Below, piece after piece: positions 26,059-36,379 of a stretch of 64,000 nt of DNA (position 1 is the first letter of the stretch; every line of letters begins with the position of its first letter). Position numbers and translations under genes: made by a program. The notes beneath the pieces were generated by a model. It did no database searches. It was not told the DNA's origin and saw only the letters and a program-made list of their open reading frames with translations. The stretch is from Leptodontidium sp. MPI-SDFR-AT-0119 (Eukaryota > Ascomycota > Leotiomycetes > Helotiales > Leptodontidiaceae): positions 1,860,001 through 1,924,000 of the forward strand of contig JAHLEZ010000015.1 in NCBI GenBank assembly GCA_020726505.1, in the 5' to 3' direction.

Positions 26059-29000
26059 ATGTCTTCGGACTCGGACGACGATATGCCCCTAGCCAGAGCG
26101 AACGGCAAGCGTAAGCACCCTTCTCCACCTCAAGGAACGCAGCTTCGAATAAATCCACAACCTCACCATCTCGCGCATTCCTGTGGAGCACCTCACTTCC
26201 CCCCTCGATCACCTACCTCATTCGCGCACGCAATACAAGCATATTAACTAACAAATCGTCTTCACAGTCTCTCAGGCGCATATCTCCAAAAGTGAAGACA
26301 AGGCTATGGATAAGGCTGGACCATCAACTTCCACCCCGGCAGGAATTTCGATTCGAAATGGCCCTGTTCTCGAGGATAAGATGGACGTTGATGGACCTGC
26401 GGCAAATGGAAATACCAAGCGCAAGTCGAGGGCTAGCATCTCAAAGCCAGTGTACAAGGATGGCACCGAGGACGATAGCGATGAAGATGCAGTTCCATTG
26501 GTACGCCAGATCCGCTCACCTTTGCCCAGCTCGAAAATTACAGTTTCATTTTTGGTGTGCCATGCTAACAAAATCGTTAGGCCAAGCGTCAAAAAATCAA
26601 GAAGGCTGTCGAGTCCGATTCTGATGATGATACTCCACTCGCAGCGGCGAAGAAGCGAGGCGGCAAGCTCCCACCCAAAGCCACAGCTGCTGATATTGGA
26701 GAGAGTGACTCTTCTGATGACGAGCCTTTGACCAATAAGCTAGCGAAGAAGAAGGCAGCCATCGAGAAGAAGGCAGAGAAGGAAGCCAAGGAAATCCGAG
26801 CCAAGCAGACCAAGGCAAAGGCGAAGAAGGTCAAGAAGGAAGATTCTGACAGTGAAGATGCCAAGCCAAAGACCAAGCGGAAAGCCAACGGCACTGGCTC
26901 TGCAAAGAAGTCAAATGGTGTCAAGAAGGTTGAGTCCGATTCCGATGTGCCACTGATGAAGAAGCCTGTCAAGAAGACTAACGGAAAGGTCAAATCCGAG
27001 GATGTCTCTCCAAAGAAGGACAAAGCTAAGAAGGAAGACAGCGAGGAAGCAGAGGAAGTGTACCGATGGTGGGATGCCCCAAAGAAAGAAGACGACAGCA
27101 TCAAATGGGAGACTTTGGAACACAACGGCGTTATATTTCCGCCTCCTTACGAGCCGCTCCCAAAGAACGTCAAGCTCATTTACGATGGTGTACCTGTCAC
27201 GCTATCAATCGAGGCGGAGGAGATCGCTGGATTCTTTGGCGCCATGCTGAACTCTGCACTCAACGTCGAAAACCCTACCTTTCAGAGAAACTTCTTTGAA
27301 GACTTTACCGAAGAAGTCAAGAAGACAGGTGGTGCAAAGGGTCCAGACGGACAGAAGGTTGACATCAAGCACTTCTCCAAGCTTGACTTCAGCAAAATCT
27401 TCAACTACTATGATGGCAAGAGTCAAGCTAGGAAGGCTCGTTCTACTGCTGAAAAGAAAGCTGAGAAGGCTGAGAAGGATCTAGCCGAGGCCGCGTACAC
27501 ACACTGTCTCTGGGATGGCCGCAAGGAGCAAGTTGGTAACTTCCGTGTTGAACCCCCTGGACTCTTCCGTGGCCGTGGTGCGCATCCCAAGACTGGCAAG
27601 GTCAAACGCAGAGTTCTTCCCAACCAAATCACTCTCAATATTGGCAAAGAGGCTACTGTACCTGCCCCCCCGGAAGGTCACAAATGGGGTAAGATTCAAC
27701 ACGACAACAAGGCCACCTGGCTTGCCATGTGGCAAGAGAACATCAACGGCGCCTACAAGTATGTCATGTTGGCTGCCAAGAGCAGTGTCAAGGGACAGAG
27801 TGATTACAAGAAGTTCGAGAAGGCTCGTGGTTTGAAGGCACACATCGACCAAATCCGAAAGGACTACACCCGAGACCTTCGCGCTGAGCTGATGGCAGAC
27901 CGTCAACGAGCTACCGCAGTCTACTTGATCGACAAACTCGCTTTGCGTGCTGGTAATGAAAAGGACGGTGAGAACGAAGCCGAGACCGTTGGCTGCTGCT
28001 CTCTGAAGTATGAACACATCACCCTCAAGCCTCCGAATACAGTCATATTCGATTTCTTAGGAAAGGATAGTATTAGGTACTACGATGAGGTTGTGGTTGA
28101 TGATAAAGTCTTCAAGAACTTGAAGATGTTCAAGCGTGCACCAAAGAAAGAAGGTGACGATATCTTTGACCGCCTTACCGTAAGTCCAATCCAGTGTAGG
28201 CAAAAATCCACACTAACACGAATAGACTACCCAACTCAACAAGCACTTGAACAGTTACATGCCTGGCCTCAGTGCAAAGGTCTTCCGTACTTATAATGCC
28301 TCATACACCATGTCGAACCTGTTGACAGGTCTCAAAGACACCAACATCACCATGCAGGAGAAGGTCAAGCTCTACAATGACTGTAACCGGGAGGTTGCCA
28401 TCCTGTGTAACCACAAGCGTACTGTCGGTGCTGGTCATGAGGCACAGATGGAGAAGATGACCGATCGTGTAAGTAGATTCTGTCTCCCAAAATTGGTACC
28501 GACCACAGTCTAACCATTACTACAGATTAAGGGCCTCCAGTATCAACAATGGCGCTTGAAGCAAATGATCTTGGATGTTGATATCAAGCAAAAGAGGAAG
28601 CATGCAGCCGAATGGTTTCAGCTAGACAGCGACCTCGATCAAGAATGGATCCTCGAACATCAGGCATTCCTTGTCCAAGAGATGCGCACCAAGATCGAGA
28701 AGAAGTTCCAGAAGGACAACGAAAAGCTCGTTGCTGAGGGTTCAAAGGAAATGAAAGCCAAGGAGCTCACTGAGAGACTTGAGGCTGCTGATGATCTGGA
28801 GAAGAAGTTCAAGAAGGAGAACAAGACTAAGAAGGTCGAAGCTGAAGGCAAGGGACCAACAGTTGAGAAGTTCATGAGCGCCCTTGAGAAGCTTGACGGT
28901 CGTATTGCGACTATGAGACTTCAGGCTGAAGACCGAGAGGGCAACAAGGAAGTTGCGCTCGGCACAAGTAAGATCGTGAGTAGCCTCCCTTTAAATCTTT

Positions 29001-29165
29001 TCATCGCCAAACTAACCAACCCAGAATTACATTGATCCACGTCTCACGGTCGTCTTTGCCAACAAATTCGACGTCCCCATCGAAAAGTTCTTCTCCAAGA
29101 CCCTCCGAGAGAAGTTCACCTGGGCTATCGAATCCATTGGAGACGACGATGCATGGGAGTTCTAG
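26059..29165 (+). CDS. TOP1: DNA topoisomerase I (type IB)
   Basis: Relaxes supercoils by a transient 3'-phosphotyrosyl nick. Exons 26059-26110, 26268-26500, 26581-28179, 28226-28468, 28526-28975 and 29025-29165; 905 residues. The N-terminal third is a charged, Lys/Glu/Ser-rich disordered region with repeated SDSDDDxPL-like patches (typical nuclear-localisation and casein-kinase context). The core domain starts near [35 protein letters not shown] linker coiled coil (about 770-850) precedes the C-terminal [16 protein letters not shown] motif, with the catalytic Tyr at about 861; an intron falls directly before the Asn-Tyr codons. It ends with the conserved WAIESI...WEF. Confidence 0.97.
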
Positions 29166-29735
29166 GCTCGCCTATCAACACGGTCAGAACAAATCAATGC
29201 CGCACCCACAGCTATTCGACGGCTGGCCTCTAAGCTTACAACATTGTATTTTGCTTTGGGATATCCCGTGCCATTCTTTTTTTGATTTTCACATTGCATA
29301 CACATTGCGAGCGGGGGCATAGGGGGAGGGCAAATCACTTAGCATGATTGCAGTTTGACTGATGAAAGACTTGGACACACCAGATTAAGATCTCCCAGAA
29401 CCAGCTTTGGTTGCTGCTGCTTTCTCTCCGTGGCATGTTCTTTTGGAGGGACCCACAGAGGCTCTCTCTAATCGTCGGCTTGCAAAGCTCTTGAAGCAGA
29501 GCGTACATTGAAACCAATAGATGAACATAAGTAGTGGAATCAATTGAATCAAAAAGCACTCAAATAGCCATTGAATGTGACTATTGCCTCCTTATGATAC
29601 TTCCTTGTTGGGTGGCTGTTCCTCTTTTTCGCACAGCACCCGTCTTATCGCACGTGGTGATAGCTATGTATCAGTTGACATTTGGAAGGTCCATCCGCTC
29701 TTCATATCCGCGCCGATCCAACAGTCAACGACAAC
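29166..29735. other. Intergenic region TOP1 to COQ6
   Basis: 570 bp; TOP1 3' UTR followed by the COQ6 promoter. No coding or repeat signal noticed. Confidence 0.4.
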
Positions 29736-31270
29736 ATGAAGCCTCTGCCGCGAAACCTGACACCTCGCCAGCTTGGAGGATACGTGTGTAATACATGTAC
29801 TCGTCAATTGGGCCGACAGAGGAGGAGATACGCCTCCGCGCCACCACCAACACCAGACATCTACGATGTAGTCTGTGTGGGAGGTGGACCAGCAGGATTG
29901 AGTCTGCTAGCTGCTCTGCGTACACATCTCCCATCTCAGACAAGTCTGTACAACATCTAGCTGACACCATATCAACAGGTTCATCCCCCGCAACAGCTAA
30001 TCTCAAAGTCGCCCTCATCGAGAGTCAAGACCTCAGCAAGACCCGCGCGTTCTCACTACCCCCAAACCAATTCTCCAACAGATGCAGCTCGCTCACGCCA
30101 TCTTCCGCCCGCTTCCTGGATAAGATTGGGGCCTGGACTCATATACAAAGGGATCGGGTTCAGGCGTATCAAGAGATGCAGGTCTGGGATGGCATTACAG
30201 GCGCGAGGATCGAGTTCGACTGGCCGGCAGAGAAGCAGGGTGGTACGATTGCTTATATGAATGAGAACCTCAATCTTACATCTGGACTGCTGAAACGCAT
30301 TGGGGAGATGGGAGGGGTGGAGGTGTTGGATGGGCAGAAGGTTGAGGATATTGTGCTTGGACAGGCAACTGAGGATGTTGATCTCAGTAGTTGGCCTGTG
30401 GTGCAACTCAGTGGGGGGAGGAAACTTGCTGCGAGGCTGCTGGTCGGTGCTGATGGTGCGAATAGTCCAGTGAGGACTTTCGCGGGGATAGGGAGTAAAG
30501 GGTGGGATTACGAGAGGCATGGAGTCGTGGCTACAATCCAACTAGATGGCAATGGATGGGGAGGAGAGGAGGTCAAGACTGCGTATCAGAGATTCCTGCC
30601 GACTGGACCGGTGGCTATGCTTCCTCTCCCAGGCAGTTTCTCGACGCTGGTTTGGTCTACTACTCCTGCTTTGGCTGCTCATTTGAAGACCTTGAGTGCG
30701 AAGGACTTTATTGCTATGGTCAATGCAGCTTTCAGGCTGTCGCCGGTTGACCTGGCATATATGCACACGCAAGCTGAGGGCCAGGCAGAGGAGTTCAAAT
30801 GGCGCTCCCAGCATACCGACTTCGATACGCAGCGCATACCACAGCTTGCCGTAGGGGTCCAGGAGGGAAGTGTAGCATCATTCCCTTTGAAGCTCCGACA
30901 AGCCGATACATATATCGGAGAACGAGTTGCTCTCGTCGGAGACGCAGCGCATACCATCCATCCTCTAGCCGGACAGGGACTCAACCAAGGCCAGGGCGAC
31001 GTCGAGAGTCTTGCGAAGACGATCGAATTCGCGGTCACTCATGGGCAGGACATCGGCGTCCAAATGTCCCTGGAGACGTACAATGCGGAGAGATATGCCG
31101 CAAACCACGTGCTGCTGGGTATATGTGATAAGCTACATAAGCTGTATGCTATCGAGAGTGGGCCCCTGGTGCCTCTGAGGAGTCTGGGACTCAGGGCTGT
31201 GAATGCTCTTGCGCCCGTGAAGCACTTCTTCATGAGTCAGGCGGCGGGAACTGGTGCGAAGATATTGTAG
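29736..31270 (+). CDS. COQ6: Ubiquinone biosynthesis monooxygenase COQ6
   Basis: Mitochondrial FAD-dependent C5-hydroxylase of the ubiquinone ring. Exons 29736-29919 and 29979-31270 with a 59-nt intron; 491 residues. An N-terminal basic segment up to about 35 (RQLGRQRRRYASA) fits a mitochondrial presequence. The FAD dinucleotide fold is at VVCVGGGPAGLSLL (about 44-57), the second FAD motif LVGADGANSPVR near 220, and the ribityl-binding GDAAHTIHPLAGQGLNQGQGD near 395-415. The frame of exon 2 happens to remain open upstream through the intron and exon 1 in a different phase, which can mislead single-exon prediction; the spliced version is required for the first FAD motif. Confidence 0.95.
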
Positions 31271-31607
31271 GACTACGAGTAAGGTCTAGGGAACTGGACG
31301 AGCGAACCAAGGAACGATATCTGAGTGTATTATTATAACGGGCAAGACGGGATGAGGGCACAGATAAGTATGAGACATATAGCCAGTTCGCGCGGAGAAT
31401 TAGAATTGCGCCTTTGTACGGAGTAGCATAGTCGTGGTGTGGTGTTGTGTTGTAACTGGCTGGCTGGCTGAAAGTTCTGGAACTGAAGCATCGTCTGACC
31501 TTCCTTCCTGCTCATGCACCGTGCCGGAGAAGTACAAGAGTCTCTACTTGAGTCGAGAGCAGAACAAGGAAGCCCGACCTTACCTTACATACCTTACTCT
31601 GGACTGC
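31271..31607. other. Intergenic flank of the transposon
   Basis: COQ6 3' region up to the transposon target duplication. Contains a GTGGTGTGGTGTTGTGTTGT simple stretch around 31435-31455 and three CTGG repeats after it. No gene seen. Confidence 0.4.
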
Positions 31608-31615
31608 AGATTGTG
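31608..31615. repeat. Left 8-bp target-site duplication
   Basis: AGATTGTG, repeated exactly at 34285-34292 on the other side of the element. Confidence 0.9.
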
Positions 31616-31673
31616 GAGGAATTATACACAGACGACCCCCTAGGGATACACAGACGACCCCCCCCCCCCACTT
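31616..31673 (+). repeat. Left terminal inverted repeat of the MULE
   Basis: About 58 bp, inverted copy at 34227-34284. Contains the ACACAGACGACCCCC word twice, separated by TAGGGAT, and ends in a run of about twelve C followed by ACTT. Confidence 0.9.
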
Positions 31674-31680
31674 AATGCCG

Positions 31681-31720
31681 GGCGGTGACCTAAAATGACA
31701 GGCGGTGAACTGAAGTGATC
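31681..31720 (+). repeat. Two 20-bp subterminal direct repeats
   Basis: 31681-31700 and 31701-31720 both start GGCGGTGA and end in AA(A/G)TGA plus two bases, matching at 15 of 20 positions. Position next to the terminal repeat suggests transposase binding, but this is inference. Confidence 0.65.
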
Positions 31721-31837
31721 TTAACATGGCTAAACACCAAAATTTATACGTGACGCGATGTAAAGAGCATAACGCTGCACGAACTTACATCAAAAATCAT
31801 CACTCTCACTTTTCTTACTTTTCCAACCTCCGCAGAT

Positions 31838-34021
31838 ATGTCTTCGTCGGTTGAGCCTCTTTCATTGCCTCCCACTGGCTTTTATTCGTCTTTTGATGAT
31901 CTTTTGGAAGCCGCACAAGCTCATGCTGCCATCGCTGGCTACGCCTTTACTACGGAACGTAGTACGAAGAGGAACGGTCGAATAATCAAGACTCTAAGTT
32001 GCAAAAGAGGTGGCCATAGTTTTCAGCCTATCGAGAATCGAAAGCGTCAGCGAACAACCTTCAAGATCAACTGCCCCTTTCGAATTACCGCAAAAGAGAG
32101 ACCTACAGGAAAGTGGGAGCTTTGTTACTGTCAGACAGCTTCGACTCAAGAGCATAATCACCTCCCCGGAGAAGCTCAAGCCTTTATTGAGCACCGCTCT
32201 CGAGAGCTTACCTCTACAACCCTCGAAACTATCGTCAAACACCATATCAACGGTATACCTGCCTCCCGAACCGCGTCTGTCTTTCGGAGCCAAAACGAGG
32301 GTTCAATTCTTGCCCATCGAGATATCTACAACGTTGTTGCAAAGTACAATCGAGAGTCGCGTGGGAATCGCAGTCCTCCGGAGGCTTTGATTCGAGAACT
32401 AGAAGCTGAACAAGTTGCTGGGAAGGTGATATTCGAGTACGAGAGAGATGGAGATGGCCATATATCGAGACTATTCGTCGCAGATTCGCGGAGTATCGAC
32501 TACCTTAATCAGCACCCTGATATCTTACTTTTGGACTGTACTTACAAGACCAACAAATTCGACATGCCTCTTGTTAACGTCCTTGGAGTTGATAATATGG
32601 GGAAATCGTTCTCTGTCGCCTTTGCCTTTCTAGATTCAGAGGTCGAAGAAAACTACCTTGCTGTTGTACGCAAGATTAGTAGTCTTTTCAAGCCAGGTCT
32701 CTTTCCATCGATAATCGGTACGGACTGCGAATTAGCTTTAATACACGCTATTGAGCTCACTTTTCCAGCTATTCGGACGAAACGCTTTCTTTGCTATTGG
32801 CATATCTCGAAGAACGTCTTAGTCAATTGTAAAGGGAAGTTCCCTACTCTAGAGCGCTGGGAAGAGTTCTCTAAAGGTTTCGCTACTGTCGTACACGCCT
32901 CATCCGAATGGCAATATCTCGAGTTGTTGGAAGATTTTCAAGACGAATTTCATTGGAATAACGGTGAGCTTTGGTCTGTCGAATCTGCCAACGCCTCTCC
33001 GGAAGAGCTCCAGGCTATGGCTACAAATAACTTAGAGAGGGAAGCTATTGCGTACGTTGTCGGACAATGGTTGAATCCTTATCGTCAGTACTTCGTTCGA
33101 GCTTGGATTGATCAGTACTTCAATAGTAGTCTTGGTTCGACGTCTCGATTAGAAGGAGCTCACCATATACTCAAGAATTGGATCGGGAAGCCTACAAAAG
33201 ACCTCACGCGCGTTTGGCAATCGATTCGACTTGCAATCGACTCTCAATTGAATGAAATCATGGCGAAGAAACACCAGCAAGCACAAGTCACTCCAGCAAG
33301 CCTCTCAGGCCAATTTTACTATCAATTAATTGGTAAAATCACACACTTTGGCTTACACCATTTACGAAAACAACACGAGCTTTGGCAAAAGTATCAAGGG
33401 GAAGATGAGCCTCCAAGTTGTACAGTTACCTGGAGTCGATCAATGGGAATGCCTTGTTGGCATATTATCCAAAGGCGTCAAGCTGACAATCAAAGTAAGA
33501 GCTCTCTTGCCGATTCTCTTAGTATTTAGTTGATCTCTATTATAGCTATCACACCTTTTGATTTCCATCCTCATTGGCACCTTACTCGACCAGCGCCAGG
33601 CTACGCCTACGAGCTTCCCCCCTTACCTATACTCGACCTAATATCAAGGCAAATTCGTCGTACTAGAGAGGTAGAGCAACGAGCTTTGAGTCGGCAGTAT
33701 AATCGGCAGATACTCGCAGAATCTGGACGAATTCTCAGCCAATTTGAGCGTTTACCGCGCGAGAATATGCAATCTAAACTGGCCTATTGCTCGTCCTGTA
33801 CTCCGTATAATCACGACAAGAAAAGGTGCGTAGGTTGTCGGCATACAGGCCATAATAGGAGCAATTGTCCGTTTCCTTCAGAGAAGACAGTAGCGATGCC
33901 TAGAACAAGTGGGATACCTCAATTACAGGGCCAAAATCAGCTTGGAACCCCTATTCGTGCATTTCAGTGGTCTCAAGTTAAGGAGCAGGATTTTGAAGTA
34001 ATTCCGAGTACTCAGTATTAA
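31838..34021 (+). CDS. MULE transposase
   Basis: Exons 31838-33494 and 33546-34021 with a 51-nt intron; 710 residues, no stop or frameshift. N-terminal FAR1/WRKY-GCM1-like zinc-finger region (about 15-115, CKRGG...CPF...HNH). The MULE catalytic domain shows the first Asp in LLLDCTYKTN (about 233), the second in GTDCELAL (about 295), the characteristic CxxH in LCYWHISK, and the Glu in RLEGAHH (about 437). A SWIM zinc finger CTVTW...GMPCWHI lies at about 527-541. The second exon adds a Zn-knuckle-like segment (CSSC...CVGCRHTGHNRSNC). Without splicing the frame stops shortly after the SWIM finger, so the intron decides whether the knuckle is present. Confidence 0.93.
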
Positions 34022-34142
34022 ATTCAATTTTTGAAGCCTATCAGTATTATATTATTTGTACATGTATTTATTCATTAGTTTGACCTGTACTTCCCTTATA
34101 AATCTAATGCGCAGGTACCCCCTATTCTAAAGGTTTTCTGCC

Positions 34143-34284
34143 GGATTTACAGGGGGGCAAGTGGGGGGGGGTCGTCTGTGTATCCCTAGGGGGTCGTCTG
34201 TGTATAATTCCTCAGATTACAGGGGGGCAAGTGGGGGGGGGGTCGTCTGTGTATCCCTAGGGGGTCGTCTGTGTATAATTCCTC
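34143..34284 (+). repeat. Tandemly duplicated right end of the MULE
   Basis: Two units of about 71 bp (to 34213 and 34214-34284) both contain the G-run, the doubled TCGTCTGTGTAT word and terminal ATAATTCCTC. The inner terminus is followed by AGATT, the same five bases that begin the target duplication at the true end. Confidence 0.85.
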
Positions 34285-34292
34285 AGATTGTG
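34285..34292. repeat. Right 8-bp target-site duplication
   Basis: AGATTGTG, identical to 31608-31615. Confidence 0.9.
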
Positions 34293-36379
34293 CAATGTAC
34301 AGTACCCATCCATCGGTAATCTGAGACTATGGCGCAAAGTCTAATGCCTTGACATTGATCGTCCGTCGGCTGATGCGGCTGATGGGCGTGAGGGTGTTAA
34401 GATGATACAGTTGAGCTCAGGCCTGAAAAGCAAAACGAACAGACGAAGAAACGGACGAACAGATGAACGGGCGGACGTACGGACGGGTATGTTTGTATGT
34501 CAATTAGGTTAGTATGGAAGATTTTCGGGCTGGTTAGATAGATCTTTGACAATTTATAGCAAGCAAGTAAGCCGGTGGGTAAGCGAGCAAAAGACGGAAA
34601 TGCAGGAACATGACAAGTACTGTACCTACAAGTCGAGTGAAGCTGTCTATTCACACCTGAGTGTGTGCACTTCCTGACTGGACTTCACTCGGCCAAAGGG
34701 CAAGCAAGTGCAAGAGCAGGCGACTTTTGTTGATGTCTCTCGCATGAGTAGATTTCGCGGTGGAGCAGTCTACAAATCGGAGCAAAATGCCGGAGGGACG
34801 AGCACAAACAGTCCCACCACCTGCCTCTTGTAGTCTCTTTTCCCTTTCGTCTCCTCCCCTCCCTTTGCCTGAGGTACCTAGGTACCTACTGTGGACACAC
34901 TGGCACAGTAGCTTTGCGAGATTAGTACCTTGACTCTTTGGCCTGGCTAGGTTTACAAGAGTCAGTCAAGAGTCGAGTCAAGAGTTGAGAGTCAAGTAGG
35001 TTCATGTTTGGTGAGCGAGCGAGCGAGGGAGAGAAACAAAAATGTCTCGGACGGGTATGAGTGGGCACTGCACACTTTCTTCTCTTGCGTCGGAGGACTC
35101 GAGGAGTCTGACCACCGGAACAAATTCTACTTTACGAAAAGTCTCACTTTTCCTTTTGCCAGTCCTCTCCGAATATGTAGCCAAGGAAAGGGGAAGTTAG
35201 CTTGCAGTTTTCTGTCAGTCCTCCGTCCGTTCAGGTTGAAGTCAAGTCGTCAGCACTTCGAGCTTCAGTACTCAGCAGTCAGAACTTTCAGTAAACACCT
35301 TCAGCTTAAACCCAATCTGGGTTTTGCCTTTTTCCCGCTGTCGTCCAAAGGGGGCTTTAGGCTTTGTAATCGCTGTTGACGTGCAGCTGCTCTAACCTTT
35401 TCTTCTCCTCCCAGCACTGCGATACACAACCGGTATCACCAGTACAGCAAGTCCCTCCCTGTTGGTCCAAATCCAAAATCCGATAGCCCACCAAGTCTGG
35501 TCTGGTGTTTGGAGATCGCCAGGAGGGTGATGAGGATCAAACCGTAACGTCCATCCACCGGCACCACCACCACCACCACCACCACTTGCGCACCAACATC
35601 CAACAACGCCCCTCATCATGCACACCCACTCAGAAGTTCAGACGATTCCTTCCAACTCTCGGAGACTTGTTCGTAGATGTGGAGAGAGCGCATGCAAGCA
35701 GCAGTGCGGTGCAGCACGCACAGAGGCGGTACGTGCCCGGCAACGTCCAATGCCGCACCCAGTCCTCCCTGACTGGTTGCTTTGATGTTTTTGTTTACTG
35801 CCTCCCCCCTGCCCGACACCTCCACACTCGGCCGATCCCCCTCTGAGAGAAAAGAAGTTCTGCGTGAGATGAGATGAGCACCTCATGCTCTTTGATCCCC
35901 TCCAGTGATCAGTCAATCGCATTGGCTCGCGATAACCTCACATCCTGGCCGGCGATGCGGTGCAGGGGCGTCCAGGCCAGACGTGTGTATGTGCGCTGAA
36001 CCTGGAGGGGCCGAGAGTCAAGTGAGTGAGTGAGATTCATGAGAGATACCTTGTTGATGCAGGAGCTCGTCCCTCTTCCCTCCCTCTTTTTGCTCATGTA
36101 GGTACCGTACATAGGTACATAACTGTTGGCGCATCCTGATCCAGCTTTGTTTGCTTCATGTTTCTGATTCTGTTTCGTTTGCGATTTCATCTGATCCGGT
36201 CCAGCTGAAGCTCAAGCCCAGCCCCAGATCCAGAGAACGGACGGTCCATCACCCATCCCCCCGTCCAAGTCACAATCCTCGTTCGTCACCAGCTATTATT
36301 GGTGCCGCCTCCTATTCATTCGTTTTTCTCTCCTGTCTGAGTCCGGGTCTGCGTCGAGACGCAGCACTTAATACCAGCC
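34293..36379. other. 2.1-kb non-coding region, probably long promoter and leader
   Basis: No supportable frame. It holds a perfect 16-bp palindrome AGGTACCTAGGTACCT (34872-34887), four TGACTC cores on either strand within 64 bp (34931, 34959, 34975, 34989), a (CAC)n run at about 35562-35585 and CT-rich stretches. These features suit the upstream region of the gene starting at 36380, a layout common for genes with long leaders, but no transcript start can be fixed. Confidence 0.45.
35562..35585. repeat. (CAC)n microsatellite
   Basis: Eight uninterrupted CAC units in the presumed leader of the gene starting at 36380. Confidence 0.85.

Larger units (their letters stand above)
31616..34284 (+). 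mobile_element. Complete Mutator-like element (MULE, Hop-type)
   Basis: 2669 bp. The left end reads inward GAGGAATTATACACAGACGA and continues through a CCCCCTAGGG palindrome, a second ACACAGACGA and a C-run to about 31673; the right end carries the same about 58 bases inverted. Both sides are flanked by the same 8 bp, AGATTGTG (31608-31615 and 34285-34292), the target-duplication length expected for Mutator-like elements. Inside lies one intact, spliced transposase gene with a SWIM zinc finger. Just inside the left end are two 20-bp direct repeats. The right end is present twice in tandem. The open frame, near-perfect inverted repeats and exact target duplication point to a recent insertion. 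Confidence 0.93.
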
